Shown one piece after another: positions 18,643 through 27,675 of a stretch of DNA of 64,000 bases; position 1 is the first letter of the stretch; each line of letters starts with the position of its first letter. The notes under the pieces were generated by a model, which searched no databases, was not told the origin of the DNA, and was given only the letters and a program-made list of their open reading frames with translations. Both the position numbers and the translations under genes were made by a program. Source of the stretch: Bradyrhizobium sp. CCBAU 53338 (lineage in GTDB: Bacteria > Pseudomonadota > Alphaproteobacteria > Rhizobiales > Xanthobacteraceae); contig NZ_CP030049.1 of assembly GCF_015291665.1 (NCBI RefSeq), positions 915,292-979,291 on the forward strand, read 5' to 3'.

Positions 18643-19392
18643 TCAGTGGATGAGCATGCCGCCATTGACGTCGATCACGGCACCAGTGACGTACGCGGAG
18701 AGATCGGAGGCCAGAAAAGTGTAGATGCCGGCGACATCTTCTGCGGTGCCGAGACGATTGAGTGGAATGCCTTCCAGAATTTTCGCACGCATTTCATCAG
18801 TCAGCTTGCCGGCCGTGATATCGGTGCCGATCAGGCCAGGCGTGACGCAGTTGACGCGGATGTTGTCAGGACCGAACTCGCGAGCCATGGCCTTGGCTAA
18901 ACCAAGAACGCCGGCTTTCGCTGCCGAATAGTGTGGTCCCCCAAAAATTCCGCCGCCACGCTGGGCCGACACCGACGACATGCATGCGATCGATCCGGAC
19001 TTCCGCGCACGCATATGCGGGATCACGGCCTGGGAGAGGAAGAGAACGCCTTTGAGATTGACGTCTTGAATGCGATCCCAATCGGCGGCTGATATGTCCA
19101 GGAGCTTCACCGGCTGGGTAATGCCGGCATTGTTGATCAGTATATCGATACCACCGAATGCCTCGACCGCGCTTGCAACTGCCCGCTCGCAGGACGATTT
19201 GTCAGCGACGTCGCAGCGCAAACCGAGGTGTTCCTTGCCAAGAGTGGCTGCTGCCCCTGCCGCGGCTCCGGCATCGATATCGAGGATTGCGACCCGAGCG
19301 CCCTCGGAGGCAAACCGCCGGGCGGTGGCGAGCCCGATCCCCCGCGGCGAGGCCGCGCCCGAAATGATGGCTGTCTTCCCGCTGAGCAGCAT
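18643..19392 (-). CDS. Short-chain dehydrogenase/reductase
   Basis: This is a roughly 249-residue NAD(P)-dependent oxidoreductase. The nucleotide motif SGAASPRGIGLA is near the N-terminus, NNAG in the middle, and the catalytic Ser-Tyr-Lys (SSVSAQRGG, then HYSAAKAG) follows. The start at 19392 is chosen for the strong GGGAGGA; the upstream in-frame ATG at 19494 would add an unrelated N-terminus and run into the divergent LysR promoter. It is the first gene of the SDR-transketolase-TRAP operon, so it probably oxidises or reduces the imported acid or alcohol. Confidence 0.88.
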   Translation of the reverse strand: MLLSGKTAIISGAASPRGIGLATARRFASEGARVAILDIDAGAAAGAAATLGKEHLGLRCDVADKSSCERAVASAVEAFGGIDILINNAGITQPVKLLDISAADWDRIQDVNLKGVLFLSQAVIPHMRARKSGSIACMSSVSAQRGGGIFGGPHYSAAKAGVLGLAKAMAREFGPDNIRVNCVTPGLIGTDITAGKLTDEMRAKILEGIPLNRLGTAEDVAGIYTFLASDLSAYVTGAVIDVNGGMLIH

Positions 19393-19501
19393 CAGTTCCT
19401 CCCGCAAATTGTTTTCCTTGACAATGCTAGGAATGACCCTCGCTCTCCGCGCCGACAAGCGCACAGTTGTCATGGGTCGATGAATCTGGTTCACTTATGC
19501 G

Positions 19502-20398
19502 ATGCTCTCGAATGTTCCGATATCGGCAATTCGCGCCTTTGAGGCGGCGGCCCGCACCGGATCGTTTCGCGATGCGGCGAATGAGCTTCACCTGACGCCA
19601 AGTGCAGTCAGTCATGCAATCCGTAAGCTGGAGGACACGCTCCGGACCGTTCTCTTCGAGCGCAGTGCACGCGCGGTGCGGCTCACGCCGGCCGGCGAGA
19701 ACCTGATGCGACATACCGGCGCTGCATTCGATCAGCTCCGCCGCGGCTTGGAGGAAGTCGCTGCTCGTGGTCCGCAGTTGGTGCGGGTTCACTCCGCTCC
19801 GAGCTTTGCAGCGCAATGGCTAACGCCACGACTGGCGCAGTTTCTTGCAGCCCATCCGAAGCTAGAAGTTCGCTTGGCTGCCAGCACAGACTATGCGCGT
19901 TTCAGTAACGATGATTTCGATGTCGACATCGTTTACGGTCCGCCGAGGGCGGAGGGCGTCGAGATTGTTCCTCTGCCAGAGGAAACAGTCACTCCCCTAT
20001 GCTCCCGGAAGCTTGCAAAATCAATCAAGAAGCCGATCGACCTCCTGGATCAGACATTGATCCGTTCAGACGTGAAGCAAGTTCAATGGCATCAGTGGTT
20101 CGCCGCCAATGGATTGGAAGCTCCAGCGATTCACGGCATGAGATTCGATCGAAGTTTCCTGGCGATTGCAACCGCCGCCGAAGGACTGGGAGTAGCCTTG
20201 GAATCAACGCTTCTAGCGGAGCGCGAATTGGCTAGCGGACGACTGGTTGCTCCATTGGCCGGCCGCGCAACCGATATTCGATACGTCGGTCACAGGCTAA
20301 TTTATCCGCGCGCCAGCCGGCAACGCTCGGCGGTGCGCGCTTTTGCCGATTGGATCGTCGCCCAGCTCGGAGGCGAAGCTAGCCTTTCCTCCCAGTAA
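19502..20398 (+). CDS. LysR-family regulator (GcvA-like)
   Basis: This is a 298-residue regulator with an N-terminal winged HTH (ISAIRAFEAAARTGSFRDAA, LTPSAVSHAIRKLED) and a C-terminal periplasmic-protein-like effector domain. The layout and RSARAVRLTPAGENL resemble the GcvA/AmpR branch. It is divergent from the SDR-transketolase-TRAP operon across a 109-base gap, the standard LysR arrangement, so it likely controls that operon in response to the TRAP substrate or a product. Confidence 0.88.
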   Translation: MLSNVPISAIRAFEAAARTGSFRDAANELHLTPSAVSHAIRKLEDTLRTVLFERSARAVRLTPAGENLMRHTGAAFDQLRRGLEEVAARGPQLVRVHSAPSFAAQWLTPRLAQFLAAHPKLEVRLAASTDYARFSNDDFDVDIVYGPPRAEGVEIVPLPEETVTPLCSRKLAKSIKKPIDLLDQTLIRSDVKQVQWHQWFAANGLEAPAIHGMRFDRSFLAIATAAEGLGVALESTLLAERELASGRLVAPLAGRATDIRYVGHRLIYPRASRQRSAVRAFADWIVAQLGGEASLSSQ

Positions 20399-20476
20399 GT
20401 ATCGCTCGTTGCCGCGATGGTTTGGCTATCCGAAAAAGTGAGGATGGGCCTCGTCAGAACGGCCATGCGCGGTGGC

Positions 20477-21199
20477 TTATCGCAACAATTGTGTGACTGC
20501 GAGAGGGACGAGCAAAGACGTAACCAGCGCGTTCAGGCTCATCGCAATCCCCGAGAACACGCCCGCAACCTCGTCCACCTGAAACGCTCGCGCGGTACCA
20601 ATGCCGTGCGCGGCGATGCCCGCGGCAAAACCACGCGCACGAAAATCAATGATACCACTCCAATTCATCAATGGCGTGACAATGATCGCTCCCATGATCC
20701 CCGTGAGGATCACCGCGACGGCGGTCAGAGAAGGGTCGGCGTGCAGTGTTTCGCTGATCCCCATTGCGACCGCGGCTGTCACGGACTTAGGCGCAAGGGA
20801 CAGTACAACATCGCGCGGCAAGCCTGCAGCTTTCGCAAGCAGCACAATCGACGCGGCCGCTGTGACCGAGCCCACAACGAGGGCTGCCAGCATTGGCACG
20901 ATCGAGGCAAGGACGATCCTGCGGTTCTCGTAGAGCGGGATAGCGAGCGCGACTGTGGCTGGGCCGAGCAAGAAATGTACGAACTGCGCTCCGCTAAAAT
21001 AGACCGGATATGGCGTGCTGGTCACGAACAGAAACACGCCGATGATCCAGACCGCGTGGAGAACAGGATTGGCGAGCGGATGTCGGTGGAGGGCAAGCGA
21101 CAGCGCTTCCGAGACTGCATAAACCAGTAAGGTGATCGTCAGCCAAAGCAGAGGCGATTGCGACAGATAGACCCAGAGCGAGAATGCATGGTCCTTCAT
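20477..21199 (-). CDS. lrgB: LrgB/CidB-family membrane protein
   Basis: This is a 240-residue integral membrane protein with the LrgB pattern: about seven helices and the conserved FLLGPATVALAIPLY and LAPKSVTAAVAMGISE. The family was named from murein-hydrolase control in staphylococci; some pairs act as facilitated pyruvate transporters. It overlaps lrgA by ATGA. A pyruvate-related role here would fit the nearby pyruvate kinase gene, but that is inference. Confidence 0.88.
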   Translation of the reverse strand: MKDHAFSLWVYLSQSPLLWLTITLLVYAVSEALSLALHRHPLANPVLHAVWIIGVFLFVTSTPYPVYFSGAQFVHFLLGPATVALAIPLYENRRIVLASIVPMLAALVVGSVTAAASIVLLAKAAGLPRDVVLSLAPKSVTAAVAMGISETLHADPSLTAVAVILTGIMGAIIVTPLMNWSGIIDFRARGFAAGIAAHGIGTARAFQVDEVAGVFSGIAMSLNALVTSLLVPLAVTQLLR

Positions 21200-21576
21200 G
21201 GCGCCTCATGACCGAACAGCCGGCTGACCAGGCGAAACGTTAGCACGGTCGCGAGAAGGGTCACTACGACGGAAAGGGCAAGAATCAACACAATTGCTAT
21301 CCCATGAGCATAAATGAGATCGAGTTTTTCCACGACACCCACGCCGGCCGGGACAAACAGGAGAGACAGATTGTTGAGCAGCCCCCTGCTGGCAGTCTCA
21401 ACGCCGCCGTTTCGCAGCGGTCCTTGAGCGATGATTGCGAAACGGTCACGGACGAGCAGCAAAATCAACAGCAGCAGGAGCCCGACGACCGGACCAGGCA
21501 GCAGCAGGCCGAACCCGCGCGTAATGGCCTCTCCGATCAATTGGCAGAGGAGGATAAGACCGAGACTTGCCAGCAT
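21196..21576 (-). CDS. lrgA: LrgA/CidA-family membrane protein
   Basis: This is a roughly 126-residue protein with four hydrophobic helices and the family landmarks LLPGPVVGLLLLLILL and NNLSLLFVPAGVGVVE. The ATG at 21576 is chosen because the first helix follows at once and AGGTG precedes it; an open extension upstream to 21867 overlaps the HTH gene and looks non-coding. It partners LrgB through an ATGA overlap. No LytSR-type regulator is nearby. Confidence 0.85.
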   Translation of the reverse strand: MLASLGLILLCQLIGEAITRGFGLLLPGPVVGLLLLLILLLVRDRFAIIAQGPLRNGGVETASRGLLNNLSLLFVPAGVGVVEKLDLIYAHGIAIVLILALSVVVTLLATVLTFRLVSRLFGHEAP

Positions 21577-21596
21577 GGGGCACCTGAGTAGCACTT

Positions 21597-22025
21597 TCAC
21601 ACGAGGAGAAGCTGCCGGAAGCTCAATTTTGTTGATTCTTGAGACCGGCGCTGCCCTCCTGCGCTGCAAAAAAGATAACGATTGATAGCCATCTCGATTT
21701 GCCGATGGAGCGTCATCGCGGCTGAACACCGGGGCTTGCCTACGACCGGAAGGGTAACTTTGATTCCTGCATCGACAAAGGTCTTTCTCAAGCTTTCCCT
21801 CTGCGCGTCGGACATTGGTGTGTCGCTGTACTCCTCGATCCGCCAGATGATCGCCGTGGAGACGCACACCCGCTGGGCCACTTCCTTGACGGACCAGTTC
21901 AACAGGCCGCGGGCGGCACGCAGATGCCTGCCGCTGAGGCCCTCATGCCAGCGATACAGCCCGTCTGCTCGCTGCAAGCGGCATTCGACTAAAAAGGCTG
22001 TGCGGTTTCGACCGAAACCGCCCAT
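21597..22025 (-). CDS. Small HTH (XRE-like) regulator
   Basis: This frame of 142 codons contains an XRE-type helix-turn-helix: GRHLRAARGLLNWSVKEVAQRVCVSTAIIWRIEE, then a linker ending in AGIKVTLPV, matching small XRE proteins common in Bradyrhizobium. The regions before and after it are not recognisable and the C-terminus differs from relatives, so the true start and possible truncation are unclear. It ends 20 bases before lrgA on the same strand, so control of lrgAB is possible. Confidence 0.5.
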   Translation of the reverse strand: MGGFGRNRTAFLVECRLQRADGLYRWHEGLSGRHLRAARGLLNWSVKEVAQRVCVSTAIIWRIEEYSDTPMSDAQRESLRKTFVDAGIKVTLPVVGKPRCSAAMTLHRQIEMAINRYLFCSAGGQRRSQESTKLSFRQLLLV

Positions 22026-22184
22026 CCGCGCAGAGCTGCCTCGTGGTCGTCAGGCAATGTAAGCTCCTGGCCGGAGTTGCAGCCGGGCTTGGAGCATCTC
22101 GTGCACGACCATGCGTAGAGCCTCGCCGCAGTCCGGATCGACATCAAGATGGCTCGACAGACGTTTCAGGGCGAACGGACTGTT

Positions 22185-23600
22185 CTAGCAGACAGCAACG
22201 CGTACGTTGTTTGTCGCGCCTATTTGTCCGAATGGGAGGCCAAAGACCACGACGGCCAAGTCGCCGGACCGCACATAGCCTTCCCGTTGCGCTGCCACGG
22301 CCGCGATCCGGGTTATTTCTTCATGGCCGGAGGGATCGCTGGCCACGACACTATGGACGCCCCACAACAGGCACATGCGTCGCGCCACAATGTCGTCTGG
22401 CGTCAGAGCAAGAACGGGGATCGGTGGTCGTTTGCGCGAAATGCGGGCTGCGGTCGTCCCGCTCGCCGTGAAGCCGATGATGGCTTTGGCCTCGATCGTG
22501 GCGGCAAGATCTGCGCCTGCCGCTGCGACAGCGTGTGGAGGGGTAATCTCTTCGTCGACTTGCGCAGCCCTGATCAAGGAGCGATAGAGACGATGTTGCT
22601 CCGTACTCCGGATGATACGATCCATCATGGCGACGGCTTCGGCCGGATAAGCGCCGTTTGCCGTTTCGGCTGATAGCATCACAGCATCGGCTCCATCATA
22701 GATGGCGGTCGCAACATCGGAGGCTTCCGCGCGCGTCGGCGTCGGCGCTGCCACCATGGAATCAAGCATTTGGGTTGCGACGATCACGGGCTTTGCGGCC
22801 ATTCGGCAAGCACGAATGAGCTCTTTTTGTCGGCCAGGCACGTTTTCCGGGGGAATCTCGACCCCAAGATCGCCGCGGGCGACCATGAGGGCGTCGGACA
22901 ATTTGATGATATCATCGATGTGATCAAGCGCCATTGGCGTTTCGATTTTGGCGACGAGGCCGGCTGCCTCACCGATTAGAGCTCGTGCCTCAATCAGGTC
23001 TGAAGGCTTCTGAACAAAGGACAAGGCAACCCAGTCGACGCCCAGCTCTAGGCCGAAGACGAGATCGTCACGATCCTTCTTGGTCAGGGGGTAGATATCA
23101 AGCAACGCTCCCGGCACGTTTACGCCTTTTTGATCGCGGATCGTTCCACCGACAATGACGCGCGCTATCATGTCGCCATCGCCTGGCTTTTCGAGGCTTA
23201 GGCGAACACGGCCGTCATCGATGAGCAGATTTTGACCTGGATACGCAGCTACAAAGATCTCCGGATGTGGCAGAGGGATCGCCTGCTTTCCGCCTCTTGC
23301 TCCGTCCAGAACAAAGCGGACCGTTTCGCCGGCCTGCAGCGTGAGCTCACCCTCTTCAAGCGAACCGATGCGCAGCTTCGGGCCTTGCAGATCTTGTAGC
23401 ACGCCGATGGGTCGGCCGAATTCGCGCTCGAGCGCGCGAATGGCGGTAAAGGCGCGCGCGTGATCGTCTTTGGTGCCATGACTGAAGTTCAGGCGGAATG
23501 TATCGGCACCTGCAAGATCGAGAGCACGGAGTTGGTCGAGCTCGACGGTTGCCGGGCCGATGGTTGCGACGATCTTGGCATGGCGCGAGCGGCGCATCAA
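22185..23600 (-). CDS. pyk: Pyruvate kinase
   Basis: This is a 471-residue cytoplasmic enzyme converting PEP and ADP to pyruvate and ATP. Landmarks are HAKIVATIGPATVE at the start, FRLNFSHGT, the Lys-containing LVAKIETPMALDHID, MVARGDLGVEIPPENV, the substrate loop MLDSMVAAPTPTRAEASDVA, and the C-terminal allosteric-type domain. It has the normal family length. It lies 94 bases downstream of the flavoprotein gene and appears to be the last gene of the Tm-1/TIM-barrel operon, an unusual place for a glycolytic gene. Confidence 0.92.
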   Translation of the reverse strand: MMRRSRHAKIVATIGPATVELDQLRALDLAGADTFRLNFSHGTKDDHARAFTAIRALEREFGRPIGVLQDLQGPKLRIGSLEEGELTLQAGETVRFVLDGARGGKQAIPLPHPEIFVAAYPGQNLLIDDGRVRLSLEKPGDGDMIARVIVGGTIRDQKGVNVPGALLDIYPLTKKDRDDLVFGLELGVDWVALSFVQKPSDLIEARALIGEAAGLVAKIETPMALDHIDDIIKLSDALMVARGDLGVEIPPENVPGRQKELIRACRMAAKPVIVATQMLDSMVAAPTPTRAEASDVATAIYDGADAVMLSAETANGAYPAEAVAMMDRIIRSTEQHRLYRSLIRAAQVDEEITPPHAVAAAGADLAATIEAKAIIGFTASGTTAARISRKRPPIPVLALTPDDIVARRMCLLWGVHSVVASDPSGHEEITRIAAVAAQREGYVRSGDLAVVVFGLPFGQIGATNNVRVAVC

Positions 23601-23694
23601 AAATCAAACCCCTTGGATGAGCCGCCTTCGAGCCAGCCGCTCCTGGCGAAAGCCAATGCTTCGTCGATCACGCGCTCGCCCCATGCAAACGATG

Positions 23695-25473
23695 TCAAGC
23701 TCCAGAAGCGGCAGCCTTTGTCTTTTGCTGCGTCGCCGATAGGATGGCGTTGACAGCCCGGTACGCGAACACAATCGCAGGCCCGATGGTGATGCCTGCT
23801 CCTGGATAGATGCCGCGCATCGGGGATGTCATGTCGTTGCCGCAAGCGTAAAGGCCCGCGATGGATCTTTCCTGCCCGTCTAGGACCTGGCCGCAAGTGT
23901 CGGTTGCCAGGCCGGTGGCCGTGCCGAGCGTTGCCGGAACGATTGGAAGCGCGATAAACGGGCCTGTCTTGATGGGTCCGAGATTTGGGTTTTTCTTGCT
24001 CACGGCCGGATCGCCGAGCGTGCGATTAAAGGCGGATTCACCGCGTTTGAACAGCGGATCGCGCCCCTCAGCAGCGTGCGTGTTGTGCTCTTCGACGGTC
24101 TTTTCAAGCGCAGCCGGATCTAGCCCCAGCTGTTTGGCAAGTTCAGGAATTGTCCGGCCGACCTTGATGTACCCAAGGCGCGCATATTTTCCGATCCTCA
24201 AGGTCCAGGGCCAGGGCAGCAGATGTCCCATACCTCTCAACCGTACGAACTCCAGGTCGCAGATGAAGTAAAATCGCTTATCTGCCGGATAGCCGCTGGT
24301 GAACATCGCCAGGCAAATGTCGTGATACGAATTGGATTCGTTGACGAAACGCTTGGCATCCGGCCCCACTGCGATGACGCCGGGACGGCCGCGATCGAGC
24401 CAGCCATAGGGGACCACTTGGGAGGAGCTGCCGCTCTTGAGAATTGAGACGGGAGTCCAAAAGCCGGCAGAGGCGACATTGTTGTCAATCGCAGCTCCAA
24501 GCCTGGACGCCAGGGAAATGCCATCGCCCACAACGTCCACATGGGCCAGCGTGTCATCGTGCTGGTGGGGACCGCTGAGGCTGGCTCTTAACTCTGCGCT
24601 GCGAGCAAATCCGCCCGTTGCGAGGATGACGCCATGCGAGGCGCGCACGCGAAGGTCGGAACCGTTCCGCTTGACGACGGCTCCGGTGACACGCCCATCT
24701 TCCCTGATCAGCTCTATCAGCGGGGAGCCAGGCCATATCTCGACGCCGTGCTTGCGCAGACTGACGACCAGGCGCGCGATCAGGGCGTTCCCTCCGCTGA
24801 GCTCTGTCCCGCGCCTGTGGCCCAGCCGGTCACGCGCGTAGCGACCGACACGCCGCAAGACGTGTCTGAGGGCGGCAAAGGATTGGAAGGGATTGAGGAA
24901 GCTTCTGACCTCGCTGGATGAGATCATCATTCCACCAAGCACAACCCGGATGGGATCGCCGATCAGATCGAAATCGGCTCCGAGAAGGCGCCCATCATAG
25001 GGAGCCGGGCTCAGTGCCCGGCCCTTGTCGACGCCGCCGATCTGGCTCGAATGATAATCGGGCGCCGAGGCCAGCGTGAAGTTGACCTCTGTCCCGTCCT
25101 CAAGGGCGGCAAGTGCAGCTGGGCCGTCCTCGAGATAAGCATCGATGAAGCCTGCCCGGTAATAGGTGCCAAGTTCGTGCTGCAGGTAGGTCCTTGCCTT
25201 CGCAAGCGAGTCGTCGATCTTCGCTGAGCGCGCCTGGGGTGAGCAAGGAACCCAGATCATACCATTGGAAAGAGCTGTCGTGCCGCCGAGCCGGGCGGAT
25301 TTTTCGCAGACAGTGACGCGCAGTCCTGCTTTTGCCGCATAGAGGGCGGCCGAGAGCCCGGCTGCACCACTCCCGACTACGAGAACGTCGGTTGCCCATT
25401 CGTGATCCGCCCTTGCGCTTCGGGCGATCGCCACGGTCATGCCCTTGCTTGATTGGCCCATCGGTGTGTCCAT
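23695..25473 (-). CDS. FAD-dependent oxidoreductase (3-ketosteroid dehydrogenase/fumarate reductase-like)
   Basis: This is a roughly 592-residue flavoprotein. The dinucleotide motif VLVVGSGAAGLSAALYAAKAG lies near residue 30, followed by GGTTALSNGMIWVP. The C-terminus has YACGNDMTSPMRGIYPGAGITIGPA, typical of the KstD/fumarate-reductase-like group that makes or reduces C=C bonds next to carbonyls. No signal peptide is seen. The ATG at 25473 is preferred over an extended frame from 25614 that overlaps the TIM-barrel gene. It lies between the TIM-barrel and pyruvate kinase genes. The substrate is unknown; a steroid role is not implied. Confidence 0.82.
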   Translation of the reverse strand: MDTPMGQSSKGMTVAIARSARADHEWATDVLVVGSGAAGLSAALYAAKAGLRVTVCEKSARLGGTTALSNGMIWVPCSPQARSAKIDDSLAKARTYLQHELGTYYRAGFIDAYLEDGPAALAALEDGTEVNFTLASAPDYHSSQIGGVDKGRALSPAPYDGRLLGADFDLIGDPIRVVLGGMMISSSEVRSFLNPFQSFAALRHVLRRVGRYARDRLGHRRGTELSGGNALIARLVVSLRKHGVEIWPGSPLIELIREDGRVTGAVVKRNGSDLRVRASHGVILATGGFARSAELRASLSGPHQHDDTLAHVDVVGDGISLASRLGAAIDNNVASAGFWTPVSILKSGSSSQVVPYGWLDRGRPGVIAVGPDAKRFVNESNSYHDICLAMFTSGYPADKRFYFICDLEFVRLRGMGHLLPWPWTLRIGKYARLGYIKVGRTIPELAKQLGLDPAALEKTVEEHNTHAAEGRDPLFKRGESAFNRTLGDPAVSKKNPNLGPIKTGPFIALPIVPATLGTATGLATDTCGQVLDGQERSIAGLYACGNDMTSPMRGIYPGAGITIGPAIVFAYRAVNAILSATQQKTKAAASGA

Positions 25474-25505
25474 TCCAGCCTCGCTGCGATTTCTTGGAAC
25501 TGAGG

Positions 25506-26336
25506 TCAGTGATGTTGGGGAAGCGGGACGGCTTTGAATTCCTCGGCTGCCGCCTTTACTGCCCGTTCGATCGGAATTCGTTCGATGGAGGAGGCGCCGA
25601 CAAATCCGACGCATTGCGTCGACCGGTACACCTCGGCCGTATCCGCGGGCTCTGCGATCGCACCACCATGGCAGAGCAGGACAACGTCGGAGCGCCCGCT
25701 CCTGGCCGCGGCGTTGATGTCGTTGATGCGATTGATCGCGTCTTTGACCGACCGCCCTTCCTCATGGCCAACGAGCCCGCCCCGTGTGGCGCCGACATGA
25801 GGGATGATGCAGTCGGCCCCGGCGCTTGCCATCGCCTTGGCATCGTCCGGGTTTGCGACATAGGCGAGCGAGAAGATGTTCTTCTTGCGCGCAGATGCGA
25901 TCATCTCGACTTCGCGTTCGAAGCCGAGCCCGACGCGGCCGCGGCGGTCGCGCCATTTGTCGCCCATGGTCGAGATGGTGGGATAGTTGATCACGCCTGA
26001 GAAGCCGGCCGCCCAGAATTTGTCGAGCAACGCATCGAGATCGAGCCGAACGGGATCCCAGGCCTCAACGCCGCCGATCACGGGGATGGAAGAGACAACG
26101 TTGCGGATTTCTGCGGCAAGCTCGAGCGTGCGCGCGTTGGAGTCTCCGATCCGGCTGGTCGGAAGCCCCATCAGGCGCGACAGCCCGGTAGAGTAGACCA
26201 CCAGCATGTCCGCGCCCCCGAGGACAGCGCATTTGGCCACCAGGCCGCAGCTGCTGCCTGCGGCAAGAACCGCTCTGCGCTCGGCCACCTGGCTTGCGAT
26301 CTTCGCTAGGATTTCGCTTCGCTCAAACATCCGCAT
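25506..26336 (-). CDS. PEP-hydrolase-like TIM-barrel protein
   Basis: This 276-residue protein belongs to the phosphoenolpyruvate-hydrolase-like TIM-barrel family (Pfam PF09370 type). Visible barrel strands include VLAAGSSCGLVAKCAVLGGAD, GFSGVINYPTIS and VGFVGASSIERIP, with LGFEREVEMI conserved among the paralogues in this window. The start at 26336 leaves a 5-base gap after the Tm-1-like gene; the two families are commonly found together. Paralogous sequence occurs in the regulator at 28744-30519 and the short gene at 28126. The reaction is not established; the family name comes from annotation rather than a firm assay known to me. Confidence 0.82.
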   Translation of the reverse strand: MRMFERSEILAKIASQVAERRAVLAAGSSCGLVAKCAVLGGADMLVVYSTGLSRLMGLPTSRIGDSNARTLELAAEIRNVVSSIPVIGGVEAWDPVRLDLDALLDKFWAAGFSGVINYPTISTMGDKWRDRRGRVGLGFEREVEMIASARKKNIFSLAYVANPDDAKAMASAGADCIIPHVGATRGGLVGHEEGRSVKDAINRINDINAAARSGRSDVVLLCHGGAIAEPADTAEVYRSTQCVGFVGASSIERIPIERAVKAAAEEFKAVPLPQHH

Positions 26337-26341
26337 CGCAG

Positions 26342-27577
26342 TCAGCCTTCCTGCGCCAATTGCTCGAGGATCCAACTCGCGGCCGCCTCGGCAAATTCGG
26401 GATCGTTGATGTGACAGTTCAATTCGCGCACCGTGATTTTGGGCGGCAGATTGTTCTTGACCGCGTCCAGCCAAGCGCGGTCGGCATTGCAATCACGGAA
26501 CACGCCGCCGTCGCGGTCGTAGTCGGAGACGCCTTTCGCCGGCCAGAGCACGATGGCTGGCGCTTCGGCCCGCGACAGCCGCTCGGCCGTAAGCCGGCCG
26601 ATGCTTGCGTTTTCGGACGGAGTTGTGCGCATGAGCGTGGTGTAGCGAGTATGGGAGTAGAACTGGCGGCAGCGAAACTGATCGGGGACGCTGGATGGTG
26701 GACCAAAATTGACCATGTCGACTGCGCCTGGCGCGACGACCTGCGGGATTGATCGATCCGCGGCTGCCTTGAGCCGATCCGGTCCGGCGCTGGCGGTGCC
26801 ACCGACGATTTCGTCAGCAAGCTCGGTTGTGGTCAGATCGATTACAGCGTCAAACTCACCGGCCGCGATTAGCTGTTCCATCTTGCGCCCGCCGGCCCCG
26901 TTAGCGGGGAAAACGATCGCATCGAGGCCGGCCTCTCCAAGACGTCTTACGCATTGATTGGCCGCCGGCGTCGTAACTCCGAAGGCCGTGATGGCGACGA
27001 TTTTCTTCCGTCTCCTCTGACGGGATGGCTCATATTGCATGGCGGCCACGGCGCGGCCGGCATTGTCCAGCACGCGTTGGGTGAAGGCGTTGATCCCGAA
27101 GAGGTCGACAAGGGTCGGATAGAGGATGATGTCGTTATGGACGGCCAGTTCGGCGAGCAGTGCGGGCCTGGCGCTACTCACAAGGAGCTTCGGGAAGCCA
27201 TATGGTAAATCGCGGACGACTTCGCCAAAGACGGCGCTGCCCTTGCCACCCGCAATTCCGACAATTGCGCTGATCGCGCCTGATTGGCGAAGATCATCGA
27301 CCATTTTGCGGGCCGATTGGGCAATGTCGTTCAAGAGCTCGACGGGAGAAACGGCGCGGCCGCCATCTGTCGGCTCTTTGTCCGACCCTGCCTTGGACGT
27401 ACCGACGTCTAAGACCACCGTCGTGCGGCCCAGGCCTTCGATGACGTTTCGGAGATAAGATGCTTCTGCGCCCTTCGTATCGAGCGTCGCCACGATTGCA
27501 ACGGCGCCAGCGGCTCCGACCTTGGGCGAGCGCCCAAGCCTGGCCGACTTCGCGTCGTCGGTGCAATGGTGCGACAC
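26342..27577 (-). CDS. Tm-1-like ATP-binding protein (UPF0261 family)
   Basis: This is a 411-residue protein of the family that includes the N-terminal part of the tomato Tm-1 resistance protein. It shows AIVATLDTKGAEASYLR, VLDVGTSKAG, the Gly-rich GIAGGKGSAVFGEVVRDLPYG, and the C-terminal half with AFGVTTPAANQCVRRL and FPANGAGGRKMEQLIAAG. Translation starts at GTG 27577 behind GGAGAGGAAAG. It heads the operon Tm-1-like, TIM barrel, flavoprotein, pyk. A tandem GGGTAA motif lies 81 bases upstream. A catabolic role with the TIM-barrel partner is likely from context but unproven. Confidence 0.85.
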   Translation of the reverse strand: MSHHCTDDAKSARLGRSPKVGAAGAVAIVATLDTKGAEASYLRNVIEGLGRTTVVLDVGTSKAGSDKEPTDGGRAVSPVELLNDIAQSARKMVDDLRQSGAISAIVGIAGGKGSAVFGEVVRDLPYGFPKLLVSSARPALLAELAVHNDIILYPTLVDLFGINAFTQRVLDNAGRAVAAMQYEPSRQRRRKKIVAITAFGVTTPAANQCVRRLGEAGLDAIVFPANGAGGRKMEQLIAAGEFDAVIDLTTTELADEIVGGTASAGPDRLKAAADRSIPQVVAPGAVDMVNFGPPSSVPDQFRCRQFYSHTRYTTLMRTTPSENASIGRLTAERLSRAEAPAIVLWPAKGVSDYDRDGGVFRDCNADRAWLDAVKNNLPPKITVRELNCHINDPEFAEAAASWILEQLAQEG

Positions 27578-27657
27578 GATCTTTCCTCTCCGATCCTGCT
27601 TGATACGAATGGTCTAAACGCGGCCGAGACGCTCAATAAGTGCCGCGCCGGGGAGAG

Positions 27658-27675
27658 TTGGGTAATATTGGGTAG
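27658..27675 (+). promoter_or_regulatory. Tandem TTGGGTAA/TTGGGTAG motif, copy 1
   Basis: TTGGGTAATA is followed by TTGGGTAG, two direct half-sites with a 10-base period, one helical turn. It lies 81 bases upstream of the Tm-1-like gene start. The same motif occurs at 28103 and 37582. It probably binds the TIM-barrel/AAA+ regulator encoded at 28744-30519; that pairing is inference. Confidence 0.6.
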
